DNA of 48,951 nucleotides from Ignavibacteria bacterium (GTDB lineage Bacteria > Bacteroidota > Ignavibacteria > Tepidaquicellales > Tepidaquicellaceae), in contig JAIBBK010000007.1 in the NCBI GenBank assembly GCA_019694675.1, positions 1 through 48,951 of the forward strand, read 5' to 3'. Positions 24,791-33,623 of this stretch are shown piece by piece. Made by a program: the position numbers and the translations under genes. Every line of letters starts with the position of its first letter. Position 1 is the stretch's first letter. Under the pieces are notes generated by a model. That model was not told the origin of the DNA. It worked only from the letters and a program-made list of their open reading frames with translations, and did no database searches.

Positions 24791-26080
24791 TCATTTTATG
24801 AGCACCATGCGTTTAGTTACAGAGGAATTTCCGGCAACAAGCTTATAAAGATAAACTCCCGAAGGAAGATCATCCGCTTCAAACCTCACTGTATGCCTTC
24901 CGGCAGATAGATTTCCGTTCACAAGAGTATTGACTTCCTTACCGTCCAGGCTATACACCACAAGAGAAACGTCTACATTCCGGGAGATTGCGAAATCTAT
25001 ACTCGTTGAAGGATTAAAAGGATTCGGATAATTCTGGGATAGCTCAAACGAACTGATCCGTTCTGAAGAAGTTTCCAATGATGTGAGTCCTCCGGTAACT
25101 GTCTTATAAATTATTCCGGTTCTTCCCACAGCCCAGCCATCGTTACTGTCCTCGAAATGAAGGGCAGAGAACGCACCGCTAAGGTCAGTCTGCAGAGTCC
25201 AGTTCGCTCCGCCGTCGTTTGTTCTAAATATCCCTGTGATACCTGCGCACCATCCTGTATCGGGATTGACAAAGAAATGATTACGTGAACTGTTGGTAAC
25301 TGGCCTGTTTACAGCCTCCCATGTGTAACCTCCGTCGGTTGTTTTGTAAAGCGCGTCCCTTATAAGGTAGCCGACATTTGTATTCAGGAATTGCAGATGT
25401 CTGCTGACATAATTTGCAGTGTCAATTCTGATCTCTTGCCAGTTTGCTCCCCTGTTTGTGGTTTTCAGGATAAATGACTGTCCCGGAGGAATGTCCGATT
25501 GCTCAACAGATGATGCCCATCCCTTTACGCTGTCCAGAAAGAATATGGAGTGGCTTGCCCTCCCGTAGGCAGAAGACCAGTTTGCACCGGCATTTGTGGT
25601 TGCATGTATTCCTCCTACGGATACAATGCAAAACGGCGGACAGCATATACCGGCATTTGAAGTGAATGCAGTTTGCGCATTGATCACATACAGGTCGGTA
25701 AGGAGATAGATGGTTGTGCTGATCTGTGTTATCCAGTTCATCCCTCCGTTAGTGGTTTTCAGAAGAACGTTATCATTGTTACAGAGAGGTGTACTTACAG
25801 GGTCACCGCCGAGAGCCCAGCCGGTAGTTGCATTTGCGAACATTATCGAGGTGAGTCTCAGGTTTGTGCCAGAGACCTGCCTCTCCCAGTTATTGCCTCC
25901 GTTCGTAGTCCGCAGTATTACTCCGGAGTCTCCGCATACCCATCCGAGCTGTGTGCCGTTGAAATCAAGCGAGAATAGATTCTGTGAAGTACCGCTTGTT
26001 TGTGCAAACCAGCCTGACTGAGCATGGGCACTGCTCCACATGAGCAAAACAGCCGAAACCGTTAAGAAGAGTCTTTTCAT
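24791..26080 (-). CDS. Secreted YCF48/BNR-like seven-bladed propeller protein with T9SS C-terminal domain
   Basis: A 429-residue secreted protein. Signal peptide MKRLFLTVSAVLLMWSSAHAQ; ATG 26080 is preferred over one 15 bases upstream because GGAGGA lies directly before it. Seven short repeats of the photosystem-II-stability/HCF136 (YCF48) or Asp-box type can be read: ILRTTNGGNNWE, LLKTTNGGMNW, IHATTNAGANWSS, ILKTTNRGANWQ, LYKTTDGGYTWE, IFRTNDGGANWT and IIYKTVTGG. This gives one closed seven-bladed propeller (about 22-330). A type A T9SS CTD closes the protein: SFELSQNYPNPFNPSTS, YSLDGKEVNTLVNG, SGVYLYKLVAG, RMVLIK. It is likely a surface-exposed binding or structural protein. The GWVCGDSG-type strands between the Asp-boxes support the YCF48 family. 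Confidence 0.9.
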   Translation of the reverse strand: MKRLFLTVSAVLLMWSSAHAQSGWFAQTSGTSQNLFSLDFNGTQLGWVCGDSGVILRTTNGGNNWERQVSGTNLRLTSIMFANATTGWALGGDPVSTPLCNNDNVLLKTTNGGMNWITQISTTIYLLTDLYVINAQTAFTSNAGICCPPFCIVSVGGIHATTNAGANWSSAYGRASHSIFFLDSVKGWASSVEQSDIPPGQSFILKTTNRGANWQEIRIDTANYVSRHLQFLNTNVGYLIRDALYKTTDGGYTWEAVNRPVTNSSRNHFFVNPDTGWCAGITGIFRTNDGGANWTLQTDLSGAFSALHFEDSNDGWAVGRTGIIYKTVTGGLTSLETSSERISSFELSQNYPNPFNPSTSIDFAISRNVDVSLVVYSLDGKEVNTLVNGNLSAGRHTVRFEADDLPSGVYLYKLVAGNSSVTKRMVLIK

Positions 26081-26083
26081 AGT

Positions 26084-26089
26084 TCCTCC
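26084..26089 (-). promoter_or_regulatory. Shine-Dalgarno site deciding the start of the YCF48-like gene
   Basis: GGAGGA on the minus strand ends 3 bases before ATG 26080. It lies inside the extended frame, so the upstream ATG at 26095 is unlikely to be used. Confidence 0.55.
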
Positions 26090-26263
26090 GCACATTCAAC
26101 TTAAACTAAATTACGATGAAGTTCAATCATCATCTAATTTCTCCAATGTGTTAACTCTAAATGCCGTCCAAAACATTTTCTTAAATAAGAGATTGTGATG
26201 AATACAGATCGATATTAAACGCTTTTCCCAATGTCGCAGGAACAACCCGCATCCGCTCTTGTA

Positions 26264-26504
26264 TTACTCCACCTTCAGTTTAAGATTTTTGCCATAACCA
26301 AAGTTTGACCTGTTTCCTCGAATATCATGAATCACTTCCTTCTGCCCGCATTTTTCGCACTCGCTTCAGTATCCTTTACATCTGACGTTTGCTGATTCCG
26401 CGCTTTCCTGACCCCTCCGTATCTGTAAGAAGATTCTTTTCCATTTCGCTTATTACTTCCTGGCGCTCTAACTCATTGTGACTCATTGCCGGTATTCCTT
26501 TCAT
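26264..26504 (-). pseudogene. Decayed ISNCY-like transposase, N-terminal helix-turn-helix remnant
   Basis: Reading the minus strand from ATG 26504 gives MKGIPAMSHNELERQEVI then SEMEKNLL, and GISKRQM before a stop at 26376. Past that stop the same frame continues RILKRVRKMRAEGSDS. A shift of frame then gives VIHDIRGNRSNFGYGKNLK to a stop at 26264. Concatenated, this follows the N-terminus of ISNCY-type transposases as I recall it: MSxxELxRxEVI, then LT, then LGIS-RQV-RLLKRYR-EG, then GL-HRxRGRPSNR. At least one stop and one frameshift show that it is dead. The catalytic part is missing or too decayed to read. This fills much of an otherwise empty 600-base gap. Confidence 0.55.
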
Positions 26505-26672
26505 CCCAAAGGCTCCTTCCCTTAGGGACTTACAGTCTAATGATCAATGCTGACATCTCTATCGAGACCGCATCATGACATTCTTAAAGAGTCACTGCAA
26601 CCTGATTGTCTGTAGTTAACCACTATTGCGTTTCCATTGTCATAAGATAATGGTACAACGTAGTTAAAACAG

Positions 26673-26678
26673 AGGAGG
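26673..26678 (+). promoter_or_regulatory. Consensus Shine-Dalgarno site before a 39-codon ORF
   Basis: AGGAGG with a 7-base spacer to ATG 26686, the best ribosome-binding site I see in the window. Most other genes lack one. Confidence 0.5.
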
Positions 26679-26685
26679 CTGCAGT

Positions 26686-26805
26686 ATGAAAGAATTTCGA
26701 TCTCTTATTCTTGCCGGTGCAATGATCTTTTTCACGGCCGGATCTTCATTCACCTTAAGATCCAAAGCGATCGTAAGTCAGAGTCAGGCACCGAAACTGT
26801 ATTGA
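26686..26805 (+). CDS. Small exported peptide or truncated secreted-protein gene (39 residues)
   Basis: ATG 26686 to TGA 26803-26805. The peptide begins MKEFRSLILAGAMIFFTAG, a credible Sec signal sequence (basic start, hydrophobic core of about 13 residues, small residues near a possible cleavage point). It ends after about 15 further polar residues (ending QAPKLY). A consensus AGGAGG precedes it at ideal spacing. It may be a small secreted peptide or, just as likely, the 5' stump of a secreted-protein gene that has lost the rest. Downstream bases to 27045 show no continuation in any frame that I can recognise. Confidence 0.4.
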   Translation: MKEFRSLILAGAMIFFTAGSSFTLRSKAIVSQSQAPKLY

Positions 26806-27045
26806 AACATGTATTCTTAACTTTAGTTCTGCATTTTTTTCTGCCTTGAATCCGCCGGCAATTAACAGGACTTTTGAATCGAAGGACAAACAAGTTTTCA
26901 TTTGTCAAAAGAGGAGATTTTGAATAGAAGTTTGACCCAATCAACTTAATCAAGACCTGTCTGATAGTAAATTCAGACAAATTTAATGCATGTTTTCTTC
27001 AGACAGGAATTTTCAGATGTTCTCAACATCTTAAATCTTACTACA
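26806..27045. other. Intergenic region before the first giant FG-GAP gene
   Basis: 240 AT-rich bases. The reading frame of the FG-GAP gene is open back to 26986, but a signal peptide appears only from ATG 27046. No distinct promoter box is clear. Confidence 0.35.
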
Positions 27046-30000
27046 ATGAAAGCTTTATTAACGGCTTTCTGTCTTCTGTTATCGCTTGCATTTTTCAGCA
27101 GCGACTCATATCAAAAACACAACACACTACTGAAAGAAAACCCCGGCACTTTCAATCTGAATTGTCCGGAGCCCACGGCATTTGATGATTTCATAAATTC
27201 AGGCAAGCACACAGGCGCAACGAACGAGGAGATTGACAAAGACTGGTACTCTCAAACGCTTGAGAAGATAGAGGCAGAGGAATACAACATTACATACAGC
27301 AAAGAGCTCGGAGCATACCAGTCGCCCAACAGAGCCAACAACATCCGCTTCACTTATCACAACGACGGATTTACTGCAATGCCAAGGAACATTGAAGATG
27401 ACTGGAGCATCAGATTCGGCACTACTGATTATGAATTACAGATTGCGAATGGAGAACTCCGAGTCGATGGGAACAAGGCATGCATAGAAAGTGAAAAGAT
27501 ACGTATCAATTACGCGAATACAAACGACGGTATGCGGCAGGATTTTATCATCAAAGGAAAACCTGAAGGAAATGCCAAGCTCAGATTGAACATGCATGTT
27601 GATACGAAGTTGAAGATGATAGTCGGCGCAGATGCATTAATGTTCAAAGACAGGAACGGCATTGAGAAGATGAAGTACTCTCAGCTAAAATGCTGGGATG
27701 CGGAAGGAAAGGAACTTCGTGCATACTTCGAGAAGAATTCGGTTACTCCGAAGAGTGCTTCGCACTCTCAACTCTCCACTCTCAATTCTCCACTCTACAC
27801 TTCACACTCTGGATTTTCAATTGTCGTCAACGATGAAAGTGCAACCTATCCCGTCACAATAGATCCTCTTTCAACTTCACCTAACTGGACAGCGGAAGTT
27901 GATCAGGATTATGCAAATTTCGGGCACACATGTTCTTCGGCAGGTGACGTTAACGGTGACGGATACAGCGACGTGATAGTCGGCGCTCCGTATTTTGACA
28001 ACGGACAATCACAAGAGGGACTCGTTTGTGTGTATTACGGTTCACCGACAGGACTGTCGCCGACAGCGAACTGGACAGCAGAAGGAGATCAGAATGACGC
28101 GCTATTTGGCGTCTGGGTTTGCACTGCCGGAGATGTAAACGCTGACGGTTATTCGGATGTTATTATCGGTGCGCCTCATTATGATAACGGTCAGACAAAC
28201 GAAGGAGCAGCATTCGTCTTTCATGGATCATCGACAGGTTTATCGAACATCCGGAACTGGATGGGCGAAAGCAATCAAGCCGAAGCCTTTTATGGATATG
28301 ATGTTTCTACCTCCGGAGATGTTAATGGAGACGGATTCTCGGATGTGATTGTATCAGCCATCAGCTATGACAACGGCGAAAACAACGAAGGCAGAATTTA
28401 CGGCTACTATGGTTCAGCTTCCGGAGTATCATCCGTTCCCGCCTGGATAGTGGAAAGCAATCGGGTTGACCCGGGATTCGGAAATTCAATAGCTTGCGCC
28501 GGCGATATCAATGGCGACGGTTATTCTGATGTGATCATCGGAGCAAACAATTACGACAATGGTGAAACTAACGAAGGCAAGGCATTTGTATATTACGGTT
28601 CATCTTCGGGACTTCCGGTAAATGAAAGCTGGACCTTTGAATCAAATTCTGCTTACTCATATCTGGGATGGAGGGTAAGCTCGATAGGTGACGTGAACGG
28701 TGACGGATATTCGGATGTAGCTATTGGCGCACCATATTACAACTCAAAAGGGAGAGCGTACATTTTCTATGGCACACCAACAGGTCTGCTGACCACTCCT
28801 TCACTTGCAATAGATGGAGATCAGCCAAACTCAGAATTCAGCAATTTTGTGGCCACGGCCGGCGACATCAACGGCGACGGATACTCTGATTTGTTGATTG
28901 GCGCTGAATTGTACTCAAGTCCCGAATTCAAAGAAGGGAAGATCTTCCTGCACATGGGATCACCTGCAGGACTCGGTACAACTCCGGTCTGGACTGCAGA
29001 AAGCAACCAGCCAAATGCAGAATTTGGAATGTCGGTGGCAACAGCCGGTGATGTCAACGGCGACGGATTCTCAGACGTTGTCGTCGGCGCATGGCGTTTT
29101 GGGAATGGCCAAATTGGCGAAGGCAAAGCATTCGTCTATCACGGCTCGGCTGCGGGATTGTCAGTGCCGATAAGCTGGACAGCAGACGGTGATCAAAGCT
29201 CAGGACAGTTCGGGATATCAGTTTCCACAGCAGGCGATGTGAACGGTGACGGATATTCTGATGTGATCATCGGAGCAAACTGCTATGACAATGGCCAGAC
29301 TGATGAAGGCAGAGCATACGTTTATCTCGGCTCTTCAGCAGGACTGCTTACTTCTCCAATCTGGTTTGCAGAAAGTGATCAGGCACTTTCTTACTATGGA
29401 TCAAGAGTTTCCACGGCGGGAGATGTAAACGGCGACGGTTATTCTGATGTAATGGCATCTGCAATAAAATTTGACAACGGGCAAACAGACGAAGGCAAAG
29501 TGTATGTCTATTACGGCTCACCTTCCGGCTTGTCAGCAACACCAAACTGGACATCTGAAAGCAACAATGAATATGCATGGTACGGATATCAACTGAAGAC
29601 AGCGGGTGATGTTAACGGCGACGGATATTCTGATGTCATAATCGGGGCAGAGCAATTTACAAACGGAGAAACTGGAGAAGGAAAGGCATTTGTCTTTCAC
29701 GGCTCGCCTGCCGGATTATCACAACAACCAAACTGGACCTATGAAAGCAATCAGCCTAATGCATCTCTTGGTTATGGAGTTTCCTCGGCTGGAGATGTTA
29801 ATGGTGACGGATACTCGGATGTCTTAGTGGGTGCAATGCAATATGATAACGGACAAACTGATGAGGGGATCGTTTATCTGTTCAATGGTTCTTCAACAGG
29901 ACTTTCAGCAAATCCCAACTGGTCAGCGGAAGGTAATCAGGAAAGGGTCAATTTCGGTTCAGCAGTTTCTAGTGCGGGCGATGTAAACGGTGACGGATAT

Positions 30001-31416
30001 GATGAGGTAATAATCGGAGCATGGATCTATGCAAACGGTGAATACCAGGAAGGCAGAACATTCGTTTATCACGGCTCTGCTACTGGTCTCTCTTCAAGTC
30101 CCAACTGGACCGCAGAAAGCAACCAAACGGATTCTCAGTTTGGTACAAGTGCTTCCACTGCGGGTGATGTTAACGGTGATGGTTATTCCGATGTAATTGT
30201 CGGCGCTCCGCATTTTGAAAACGGAACATGGAGAGAAGGCAGGGCATTTGTCTATCAGGGCTCTCCAACAGGCCTGTCTGCTTCTGCAAACTGGACAGGC
30301 GAAAGTGATCAGTTCTTTGCCATTTACGGTTTTACTGTTGCAAGTGCAGGAGATGTAAACGGCGACGGATATTCTGAAGTGATAGTAGGTGCGCACTATT
30401 ACAACGGAAACACCGGCAAGGTTTTTGTTTACTATGGCAATGAATCCGGCGGACTCAGGGCGAACGTTCGTCAGTTCAGGTATTCAACCAATGATCCTGT
30501 CTGTTCCGGAAATCTCACAGGCACAAGCGGACAAGTGAAACTTAACATATTTGGCAAGAGTCCGTTTGGGAATACAAAAGGTAGGATCGTATATGAGTAC
30601 AAACTGAACAGGTTCCCATTCAGCGGGAACACAATCACTAACAGCACTGCGTACACAGGCACCGGGAATTTCACAAGACTCGGAACTTCCGGAACTGAGC
30701 TGAATCAATATCTCGCAGGACTTTCTGCAAACGGTGAATACAAGTGGCGGGCAAGAGTTCAGTATGATCCTGCAAGCAACCCGTTTCAGAAGTATGGTCC
30801 GTGGAAATACTTCAGTAATTACATGCCGGTTCCGGGCGGAGGATTCAAGGCGAAGTTCACTCCCCCTTCATACAAAGACCTTACGCTTTATGCAGTCATT
30901 CAGGGATTTTATGATCCCGCCACTGACATGATGACAAGAGATACAGTGGCGGTATGTCTCAGACAATTCCTGTCACCGTATCAGATCATTGATTCCGCGA
31001 AAATGTATCTCGGCACGAACGGTTCCGCGACGTACAGGTTCAACAATCCGGCGATCATAAACAACACACTTTACTACATTCAGCTTAAACACAGAAACTC
31101 AATAGAGACTTGGAACAAAGGCAGCACGTTTACAAACTCTCTTCAGTCATTCAGTTTCAGGAATTTCGGCTCGGCTTACGGCAACAATCAGATACTTGTT
31201 GACGACAACCCGCTGACCTATGCCATTTACGGCGGCGATGTTGATCGGGACGGGACAGTGGATGCTGCTGACGTAAGTATGATAGACAACGATGCTTATC
31301 TGTTCACAAGCGGTTATGTAGGAACGGATCTCACTGGCGACAACTTCGTTGATGCAACAGACTTTGCCATCGCCGACAACAATGCGGCGAACTTTGTATC
31401 GATGATAAGACCTTGA
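27046..31416 (+). CDS. Giant secreted FG-GAP protein 1: 14 calcium-binding repeats, central domain, dockerin-like tail
   Basis: A 1456-residue secreted protein. Signal peptide MKALLTAFCLLLSLAFFSS fixes ATG 27046. Residues about 30-290 form an N-terminal region that closes with ATYPVTIDPLS. Residues about 295-1135 hold 14 FG-GAP (integrin alpha-type) repeats of about 63 residues, each with GDVNGDGYSDVIVGAP-type calcium loops, a DNGQTxEG stretch and a VYYGSPTGLS strand. Fourteen repeats make two seven-bladed propellers. A beta-rich domain of about 140 residues follows (LSANGEYKWRARVQYDP), then the KHRNSIETWN module (about 1283-1395) and the dockerin-like end (GGDVDRDGTVDAAD, TDLTGDNFVDATD, final IRP). 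Adhesion, surface layer or glycan binding is plausible but inferred. Residues about 236-255 are a low-complexity insert encoded by a DNA repeat. Confidence 0.9.
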   Translation: MKALLTAFCLLLSLAFFSSDSYQKHNTLLKENPGTFNLNCPEPTAFDDFINSGKHTGATNEEIDKDWYSQTLEKIEAEEYNITYSKELGAYQSPNRANNIRFTYHNDGFTAMPRNIEDDWSIRFGTTDYELQIANGELRVDGNKACIESEKIRINYANTNDGMRQDFIIKGKPEGNAKLRLNMHVDTKLKMIVGADALMFKDRNGIEKMKYSQLKCWDAEGKELRAYFEKNSVTPKSASHSQLSTLNSPLYTSHSGFSIVVNDESATYPVTIDPLSTSPNWTAEVDQDYANFGHTCSSAGDVNGDGYSDVIVGAPYFDNGQSQEGLVCVYYGSPTGLSPTANWTAEGDQNDALFGVWVCTAGDVNADGYSDVIIGAPHYDNGQTNEGAAFVFHGSSTGLSNIRNWMGESNQAEAFYGYDVSTSGDVNGDGFSDVIVSAISYDNGENNEGRIYGYYGSASGVSSVPAWIVESNRVDPGFGNSIACAGDINGDGYSDVIIGANNYDNGETNEGKAFVYYGSSSGLPVNESWTFESNSAYSYLGWRVSSIGDVNGDGYSDVAIGAPYYNSKGRAYIFYGTPTGLLTTPSLAIDGDQPNSEFSNFVATAGDINGDGYSDLLIGAELYSSPEFKEGKIFLHMGSPAGLGTTPVWTAESNQPNAEFGMSVATAGDVNGDGFSDVVVGAWRFGNGQIGEGKAFVYHGSAAGLSVPISWTADGDQSSGQFGISVSTAGDVNGDGYSDVIIGANCYDNGQTDEGRAYVYLGSSAGLLTSPIWFAESDQALSYYGSRVSTAGDVNGDGYSDVMASAIKFDNGQTDEGKVYVYYGSPSGLSATPNWTSESNNEYAWYGYQLKTAGDVNGDGYSDVIIGAEQFTNGETGEGKAFVFHGSPAGLSQQPNWTYESNQPNASLGYGVSSAGDVNGDGYSDVLVGAMQYDNGQTDEGIVYLFNGSSTGLSANPNWSAEGNQERVNFGSAVSSAGDVNGDGYDEVIIGAWIYANGEYQEGRTFVYHGSATGLSSSPNWTAESNQTDSQFGTSASTAGDVNGDGYSDVIVGAPHFENGTWREGRAFVYQGSPTGLSASANWTGESDQFFAIYGFTVASAGDVNGDGYSEVIVGAHYYNGNTGKVFVYYGNESGGLRANVRQFRYSTNDPVCSGNLTGTSGQVKLNIFGKSPFGNTKGRIVYEYKLNRFPFSGNTITNSTAYTGTGNFTRLGTSGTELNQYLAGLSANGEYKWRARVQYDPASNPFQKYGPWKYFSNYMPVPGGGFKAKFTPPSYKDLTLYAVIQGFYDPATDMMTRDTVAVCLRQFLSPYQIIDSAKMYLGTNGSATYRFNNPAIINNTLYYIQLKHRNSIETWNKGSTFTNSLQSFSFRNFGSAYGNNQILVDDNPLTYAIYGGDVDRDGTVDAADVSMIDNDAYLFTSGYVGTDLTGDNFVDATDFAIADNNAANFVSMIRP
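27752..27810 (+). repeat. In-frame palindromic/low-complexity repeat inserted in the FG-GAP 1 gene
   Basis: AGAGTGC-TTC-GCACTCT (27752-27768) is followed by CTCAACTCTCC and CTCAATTCTCC type repeats up to 27810. It encodes SASHSQLSTLNSPLYTSHS within the N-terminal region. The CTCAACTCTC/CTCAATTC units are the reverse complement of the GAATTGAGAGTT repeats found between genes at 41757-41790 and 47951-47985. Confidence 0.6.
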
Positions 31417-31489
31417 AGAGCGATTGAGAATCAGAAATAGTCTTTCTAAGTCTGCTGAACATTGTTAAAGAAGAATTGTCTCGAAACAG

Positions 31490-31528
31490 ATGAAGTCTGA
31501 CAAGTTGTGTTTGCTTCTCAGACTTCAT
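31490..31528. terminator. Bidirectional hairpin between convergent genes
   Basis: Perfect 11-bp inverted repeat ATGAAGTCTGA/TCAGACTTCAT (31490-31500 with 31518-31528, 17-nt loop) between the stop at 31416 (+) and the stop at 31580 (-). No long T-run. Confidence 0.5.
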
Positions 31529-31579
31529 GATTTATGCGAGGTATCAGAACTATGACTAAGGTTGCTGATCAGTAGCCTC

Positions 31580-33049
31580 TTACTTAATCTTATGCTTTTT
31601 TCTGAGCTTGTTTATTCTCTCCATGAACCAGTCCTTTGATCCGGTCTTTCCGTTAAGCACATCCTTTTCAAGTTCATTCAGCTCAAACTCATCAAATCTC
31701 AGTTTTATCTTCAGAAGTCTGAGGACTCCGACATTGAACTGCTCATACCACTTACGGTAATTTGCGCTTACGGATTTGTTCTTCTTCAGGAAATGCTTGT
31801 ATGAGTCATAATGATACATGAAACTCTCAAAATCTCCGAGCTCGTAATAGATCATTGTCAGTAGGTCTTTGACATCAAACTTGAATGCGAAGTGGTCGAG
31901 TTTAAGTTTTAACGAACTTTGCAGTGCCTTATCAAAATCACCTGTCGAATAATAGTAATGAGCATCTGTATAATATCTCATATTCTCCTTGAACTCCGGC
32001 AGGAGCAGTTCATAGAAATTGTCTCTTACATATTTGATCAATTTGTGATCAGAAAATCTTGCCGCCATCTTTACTATATTGGTATAGGAATAAATGTTCA
32101 TTGTTCCATCCAATTCAGTAAACACATCTTCATCAATACGCAATTTGTACAATTCAAGAAACTCGACCACTTTGTTGCCGTCCTTTAGCGAGGCTCTGAC
32201 ATTCAATGCATCTGCAAGATGAATATACAAATAGGCTTTCTCTTCCTGTGAAAAGAGACCGGAATGCTTCAACAATGCATTCTTAAAATTGAAGTAATTG
32301 TCTGTATTCTGCGGAAAGGCAAACGCCATATATTTGAAGTAATATACTTGAAGAATGCTGAGATCTTTCTGCGTCAGTACATTTGATTGCTTCAGAATCT
32401 CATTCAACTCAGTATTGCCAAAAATCAGCTCGAAAGCTCCCTTTCCGCCCGACTTGTTTAAGGCAATTGAACGGCTGGACATTTCAGTTTGATAGTTGGA
32501 CAGTTTGACGATCAAATCCGACATGTGATAATCGGTGATTGTATCGAACTCATTCGTGATCTCCGACTCAAAATTGGTGTGAAGACCGCAATGATTTATT
32601 TTCTTTATTTCTAATCTTTGAACATCGGAATAGTAGTTCTGATAGAACTTGCTCTTCTGAAAAGTCTTAAGCAATCCTTTATGCTCAAGGATGAACTTGC
32701 TGTGGATTCTTCTTCCGGAAAGTGCATCAAGGTAAATAAACCTGTTTTCCGGAAAACTCTTTTCGAACTGCATCAGAGTAATGAACTTTTCAGAAAGCTT
32801 GGTCAGATCAAGAATCAGATTCTTCAAGACTCCTCCGTTGAAGTTCTTACCGGGATACAGTTGCTTCCATATACTTTCCTTCATGACATTCTCATCTTTG
32901 TAATCAGGAGCGTGTCTTCTCAGAACGTCAAAGAATTTAATTGCATTCGGCTTCTTGTTGTGAAGCGGAGATCTCAGATATTCATCAAACTTGATGACCT
33001 CTTCTTTCGTGAAGGATCTCAGTATTTGTATCAGTAACAGTTTTTTCAT
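31580..33049 (-). CDS. Hypothetical all-helical protein, TPR-like
   Basis: A 489-residue cytoplasmic protein I cannot assign to a named family. It is rich in Leu, Lys, Phe, Tyr and Glu and predicted almost wholly helical. The opening MKKLLLIQILRSFTKEEVIKFDEYLRSP is followed by repeated helix pairs, for example YYSTGDFDKALQSSLKLK and YYELGDFESFMYHYDSYKHFL, which have the spacing and small-residue pattern of tetratricopeptide repeats. It ends in a very basic helix (MERINKLRKKHKIK). No signal peptide or catalytic motif. Its start (33049) lies 574 bases from the start of FG-GAP 2. Long helical proteins of this style are common near secreted-protein loci in this group, but the role is unknown. Confidence 0.7.
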   Translation of the reverse strand: MKKLLLIQILRSFTKEEVIKFDEYLRSPLHNKKPNAIKFFDVLRRHAPDYKDENVMKESIWKQLYPGKNFNGGVLKNLILDLTKLSEKFITLMQFEKSFPENRFIYLDALSGRRIHSKFILEHKGLLKTFQKSKFYQNYYSDVQRLEIKKINHCGLHTNFESEITNEFDTITDYHMSDLIVKLSNYQTEMSSRSIALNKSGGKGAFELIFGNTELNEILKQSNVLTQKDLSILQVYYFKYMAFAFPQNTDNYFNFKNALLKHSGLFSQEEKAYLYIHLADALNVRASLKDGNKVVEFLELYKLRIDEDVFTELDGTMNIYSYTNIVKMAARFSDHKLIKYVRDNFYELLLPEFKENMRYYTDAHYYYSTGDFDKALQSSLKLKLDHFAFKFDVKDLLTMIYYELGDFESFMYHYDSYKHFLKKNKSVSANYRKWYEQFNVGVLRLLKIKLRFDEFELNELEKDVLNGKTGSKDWFMERINKLRKKHKIK

Positions 33050-33623
33050 TCAAAAGGTAATTGGATTCAAATTACTCCGCACGGAAGATCAGGTCTCCTG
33101 CCATTATTGTACCCCCCCTATGTAAAATCAAAATATTTTTCTTTGGAGATGGAGGCCCCGGCTGATAAGTTGCATCACAAATTGGTTGAAGATCATTGAT
33201 GTAATGCAACTTGATGAGATAAAGTGAAAAATCAGCGGTGCGAAAATGACGAAAACCAATAGGAGAATCAACTGTAAAAACCTGTTGAAAATACTTGAAC
33301 ATGACAACCAAACAAATGAATCTGCAATCTCAGAAGACAATGATACAAACCGGATTTCCCGAAAAGCATCCAAAGAGGAAACGAAATCAGAAATCAATTG
33401 TAAAAAAACAGGTGCAGCTGAAGTTGCTGTTAACAAGACTCATTAAGAGAGTAAAGTGAGGATAGTTGGGTCTGAAAACATAAATGAACTTATGAATCCC
33501 GGCAATGCCCGTCGGGTATATGCTTTCGAATACCCGATGTTTCACTCAACCCGCGACTTTGGCTGCGGGCAGGAAACCAAACTGAACTTAAAAATGAAAT
33601 TATTAAACCAAACCATACATAAG
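33050..33623. other. Intergenic region between divergent TPR-like and FG-GAP 2 genes
   Basis: 574 bases. A hydrophilic 66-codon frame (33246-33446) is present but has no ribosome-binding site or recognisable features. The right end holds two hairpins: TCGGGTAT/ATACCCGA (33512-33519 with 33530-33537) and a degenerate REP-like element (33549-33570). The 80 or so bases before ATG 33624 are nearly identical to those before ATG 37862. Confidence 0.5.
33512..33570. repeat. Two palindromic elements upstream of FG-GAP 2
   Basis: A perfect 8-bp hairpin (33512-33537, 10-nt loop) followed by a degenerate CCCGCGACTTTGGCTGCGGG palindrome (about 33549-33570). The second aligns with a similar decayed palindrome upstream of FG-GAP 3 (about 37785-37805) and with the REP-like family of the window. 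Confidence 0.5.

Noticed and set aside
26750..26980. Minus-strand 76-codon gene before FG-GAP 1
   Set aside because: Random-looking composition, no start signal, and it overlaps the better-supported 39-codon plus-strand frame.
33246..33446. Small 66-codon hydrophilic gene
   Set aside because: No ribosome-binding site, no recognisable features and AT-driven composition; not distinguishable from a chance frame.
33456..33623. N-terminal extension of the FG-GAP 2 gene
   Set aside because: The open frame runs through two hairpins and encodes no export signal; a clean signal peptide starts at 33624.
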